Shown here piece after piece: positions 23,207-24,414 of a stretch of 24,414 nt of DNA. The notes under the pieces were generated by a model that saw nothing but the letters and a program-made list of their open reading frames with translations, had not been told where the DNA came from and searched no databases. The stretch comes from Bog-756 sp038210245. Lineage in GTDB: Bacteria; Actinomycetota; Acidimicrobiia; Acidimicrobiales; RAAP-2. Location: the NCBI GenBank assembly GCA_038210245.1, contig JBBQWW010000053.1:1-24414 (forward strand), in the 5' to 3' direction. The stretch's first letter is position 1, and each line of letters starts with the position of its first letter. The position numbers and the translations under genes are program-made.

Positions 23207-24013
23207 ATGCTCAACCACCAGACCATCGAGGGCCTCTACGCTCTCAAGCTCCCGGCCATGGCCGCCGGCCTTGCCGAACAGGCCGAATCGGCCACCCATC
23301 AGGCCCTCAGCTTCGAGGAACGTCTCGGGCTGCTGGTCGACCGGGAACTAGCCGAGCGGGAGAGCCGCCGGCTCGAGCGCTACTTGAAGTCGGCGAAGCT
23401 GCGGGACAACGCCGTGGTGGAGGACATCGACTTCCGCAGCCGGCGGGGGCTCGATCGCCCGATCGTGCTCGGCCTGGCCGAGTCCGCCTGGGTGGCCAAG
23501 CGCCACAACGTGACCGTGGTCGGCCCGACCGGGGTGGGCAAGACCTTCCTCGCCTGTGCACTGGCCAACGCTGCCATCCGCCGGGGACACACCGCCCTCT
23601 ACCTCCGGGCCAGTCGCATGCTCGACCAGCTGGCCATGGCCAGGCTGGACGGGCGGTTCCAGAAGCTGACCGCATCCTGGGCCCGCATCGACGTGCTGGT
23701 GATCGACGACTTCTTGCTCAGGCCGCTCACTCCCGACCAGGCGGCCGACACGCTGGAGGTGATCGAGGACCGGGCCGGTCTGCGGGCGACCATCATCACC
23801 AGTCAGCTGCCCATCGCCCACTGGCACGAAGCGATGGGCGAGCCGACGGTGGGCGATGCTGTGTTGGACCGCGTGCTTCAGAATGTGCACCGCATCGAGC
23901 TCGACGGCGAGTCGATGCGCCGTCCCGAAGGAACATCAGGACCCACGCCCACATCCAAAGCGGACAGGACCACGAAGCGCCCGGCGCCCAACCACCCTGC
24001 CAGCGGGGAGTGA
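23207..24013 (+). CDS. istB: IS21 helper ATPase IstB
   Basis: The protein has 268 residues from ATG 23207, with AGAGGAG 7-8 bases upstream. An alternative ATG at 23189 overlaps the istA stop (ATGA) and would add six residues. The N-terminal helical domain has the IstB pattern TIEGLYALKLPAMAAGLAEQ. The AAA+ core (DnaC/DnaA-like) has Walker A GPTGVGKT at 106-113, Walker B VLVIDDF at 163-169, and a sensor region near ATIITSQLP. IstB assembles on target DNA and activates IstA for insertion. The last 35 or so residues after RIELDGESMR are a charged Pro/Thr-rich tail, common in the family. It is complete and in frame. Confidence 0.95.
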   Translation: MLNHQTIEGLYALKLPAMAAGLAEQAESATHQALSFEERLGLLVDRELAERESRRLERYLKSAKLRDNAVVEDIDFRSRRGLDRPIVLGLAESAWVAKRHNVTVVGPTGVGKTFLACALANAAIRRGHTALYLRASRMLDQLAMARLDGRFQKLTASWARIDVLVIDDFLLRPLTPDQAADTLEVIEDRAGLRATIITSQLPIAHWHEAMGEPTVGDAVLDRVLQNVHRIELDGESMRRPEGTSGPTPTSKADRTTKRPAPNHPASGE

Positions 24014-24017
24014 GGCG

Positions 24018-24314
24018 ATGGACGTCACCACCTACCAGACCTCCATTGGCTTCCTCCCGGCCTCACGAAGCGGGCTCACGCCTGCCCACTGGTCAGTCAC
24101 GCATCTATGCAACCGCTGCTTCGACTACATCGCCACCGAAGAGCTCATCGCCCATGCCCAGATCCACGCAGTCGGACCTTCGGACCGTGAGGCCTTCCCC
24201 TCTCGGAAGCCTTCAGGCACAATGGCTACGAAGCAACCCGATCGATGCGAAGGCCCGATTGCGGCTTGCGACGATCAGCACCCACCGATCACGACCGACC
24301 ACCGGAGGAGGTGA
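24018..24314 (+). CDS. Small protein with C2H2-like zinc-binding motif, passenger in the IS21 element
   Basis: The ORF has 98 residues from ATG 24018, four bases after the istB stop, with GGGGAG 7 bases upstream. Residues 31-50 read CNRCFDYIATEELIAHAQIH, i.e. Cys31-x2-Cys34-x11-His46-x3-His50 with Leu three residues before the first His, close to a C2H2 zinc finger. Flanking parts are short and polar, and the C-terminus is rich in Pro, Asp and Arg. Third-position G/C bias is good over the first two thirds, which supports coding. It lies inside the element, before the right-end repeats, so it should move with istA/istB. Standard IS21 elements have only istA and istB. The function is unknown; DNA-binding help in transposition or regulation is a guess. 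It could also be non-coding end sequence that is open by chance. Confidence 0.55.
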   Translation: MDVTTYQTSIGFLPASRSGLTPAHWSVTHLCNRCFDYIATEELIAHAQIHAVGPSDREAFPSRKPSGTMATKQPDRCEGPIAACDDQHPPITTDHRRR

Positions 24315-24330
24315 ACCAGGGCTCAACGTC

Positions 24331-24345
24331 GGCCGCCATGCGGCC
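24331..24345 (+). other. Perfect 6-bp hairpin near the IS right end
   Basis: GGCCGC-CAT-GCGGCC forms a perfect stem with a 3-base loop 17 bases after the passenger ORF, flanked by GTC and, after a 3-base bulge, GAC. No T-run follows, so a classical terminator is not supported. It may slow transcription out of the element. Confidence 0.4.
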
Positions 24346-24365
24346 TCCGACACCACGCGGGACCG

Positions 24366-24379
24366 GGGTGTACGAAAAC
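24366..24379 (-). repeat. IS21 right-end repeat R-inner
   Basis: GGGTGTACGAAAAC is the exact inverse complement of left repeats L1 and L3 (14 of 14). It is the innermost right-end copy. Confidence 0.85.
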
Positions 24380-24387
24380 TCTGGACT

Positions 24388-24401
24388 GGGTGTACGGAAT
24401 G
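24388..24401 (-). repeat. IS21 right-end repeat R-middle
   Basis: GGGTGTACGGAATG matches the inverse of L2 at 13 of 14 bases and starts 22 bases after the inner copy, mirroring the L2-L3 spacing. A third copy would be expected further right, but the window ends 13 bases later. Confidence 0.8.
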
Positions 24402-24414
24402 GCCGGAATCCTCA

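Larger units (their letters stand above)
21501..24414 (+). mobile_element. IS21-family insertion sequence (right terminus outside window)
   Basis: The element carries istA and istB in the IS21 order, bounded by repeated motifs. Three copies of a 14-base GTTTTCGTACACCC-type repeat occur at the left (21501, 21524, 21546), and two inverted copies at the right (24366, 24388). Multiple short repeats at each end are a known feature of the IS21 family, as binding sites for the transposase. The left boundary is placed at the first repeat, although the true tip could lie a few bases further left. The right tip and the target duplication are not in the window. An additional 98-residue ORF follows istB inside the element. 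The insertion interrupts the gene upstream of the ABC permease. Confidence 0.9.

Noticed and set aside
1..24414. CRISPR array, tRNA, rRNA, prophage or defence island
   Set aside because: No regularly spaced direct repeats apart from the IS ends, no tRNA-like cloverleaf noticed, and no phage or defence proteins among the supported genes.

Overview
The window looks like chromosomal DNA of a high-GC Actinomycetota. Supporting signs are heavy G/C bias at third codon positions, many GTG starts, ATGA/GTGA gene overlaps, and the block mfd / mazG / eno / ftsB-divIC-like / DUF501 / ppx, an order familiar from actinobacteria. An acidimicrobial-type lineage is possible, but that is inference. No tRNA, rRNA, CRISPR array or phage gene was seen.

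Region 1 (1-6.8 kb) is a surface-polysaccharide cluster with visibly lower GC than the rest. The tail of a methyltransferase gene on the + strand (1-300) converges on a four-gene minus-strand unit running from about 6.8 kb down to 0.5 kb: NAD-dependent sugar epimerase/dehydratase, GT2 glycosyltransferase, a methyltransferase-GT2-coiled-coil fusion, and a large YfhO-like membrane protein. Three of these genes overlap by 4-8 bases and the fourth follows after a 22-base gap. Together they suggest assembly and membrane-side transfer of a decorated surface glycan.

Region 2 (7.0-18.8 kb, all minus strand) is housekeeping. In transcription order it holds mfd (transcription-repair coupling), a SurA-like lipoprotein, a tetrapyrrole-methylase/MazG fusion, enolase, an FtsB/DivIC-like division protein with a very long basic tail, DUF501, a frameshifted SAM methyltransferase, and a Ppx/GppA phosphatase. 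mfd and the SurA-like gene each have a -10-like hexamer 6-7 bases before a GTG start and no ribosome binding site, suggesting leaderless transcripts.

Region 3 (18.9-21.5 kb) carries a conserved-looking 449-residue protein of unknown function read divergently from mfd. It is followed by a broken PIN-domain (VapC-like) toxin gene with a missing 5' end and an in-frame TAG. An ABC-2 permease on the minus strand comes next; what appears to be its partner ATPase gene is cut after its last codons by an insertion sequence.

Region 4 (21.5 kb to the end) is an IS21-family element with istA, istB and repeated terminal motifs at 22-23 base spacing. It also has an extra 98-residue ORF after istB that contains a C2H2-like zinc-binding signature. 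The outer right end of the element is not in the window.

I see no unmistakable new multi-gene system. The most interesting items are the IS21 passenger ORF, the decayed PIN toxin, the FtsB-like protein with its 331-residue tail, the methyltransferase-glycosyltransferase fusion and the frameshifted methyltransferase.
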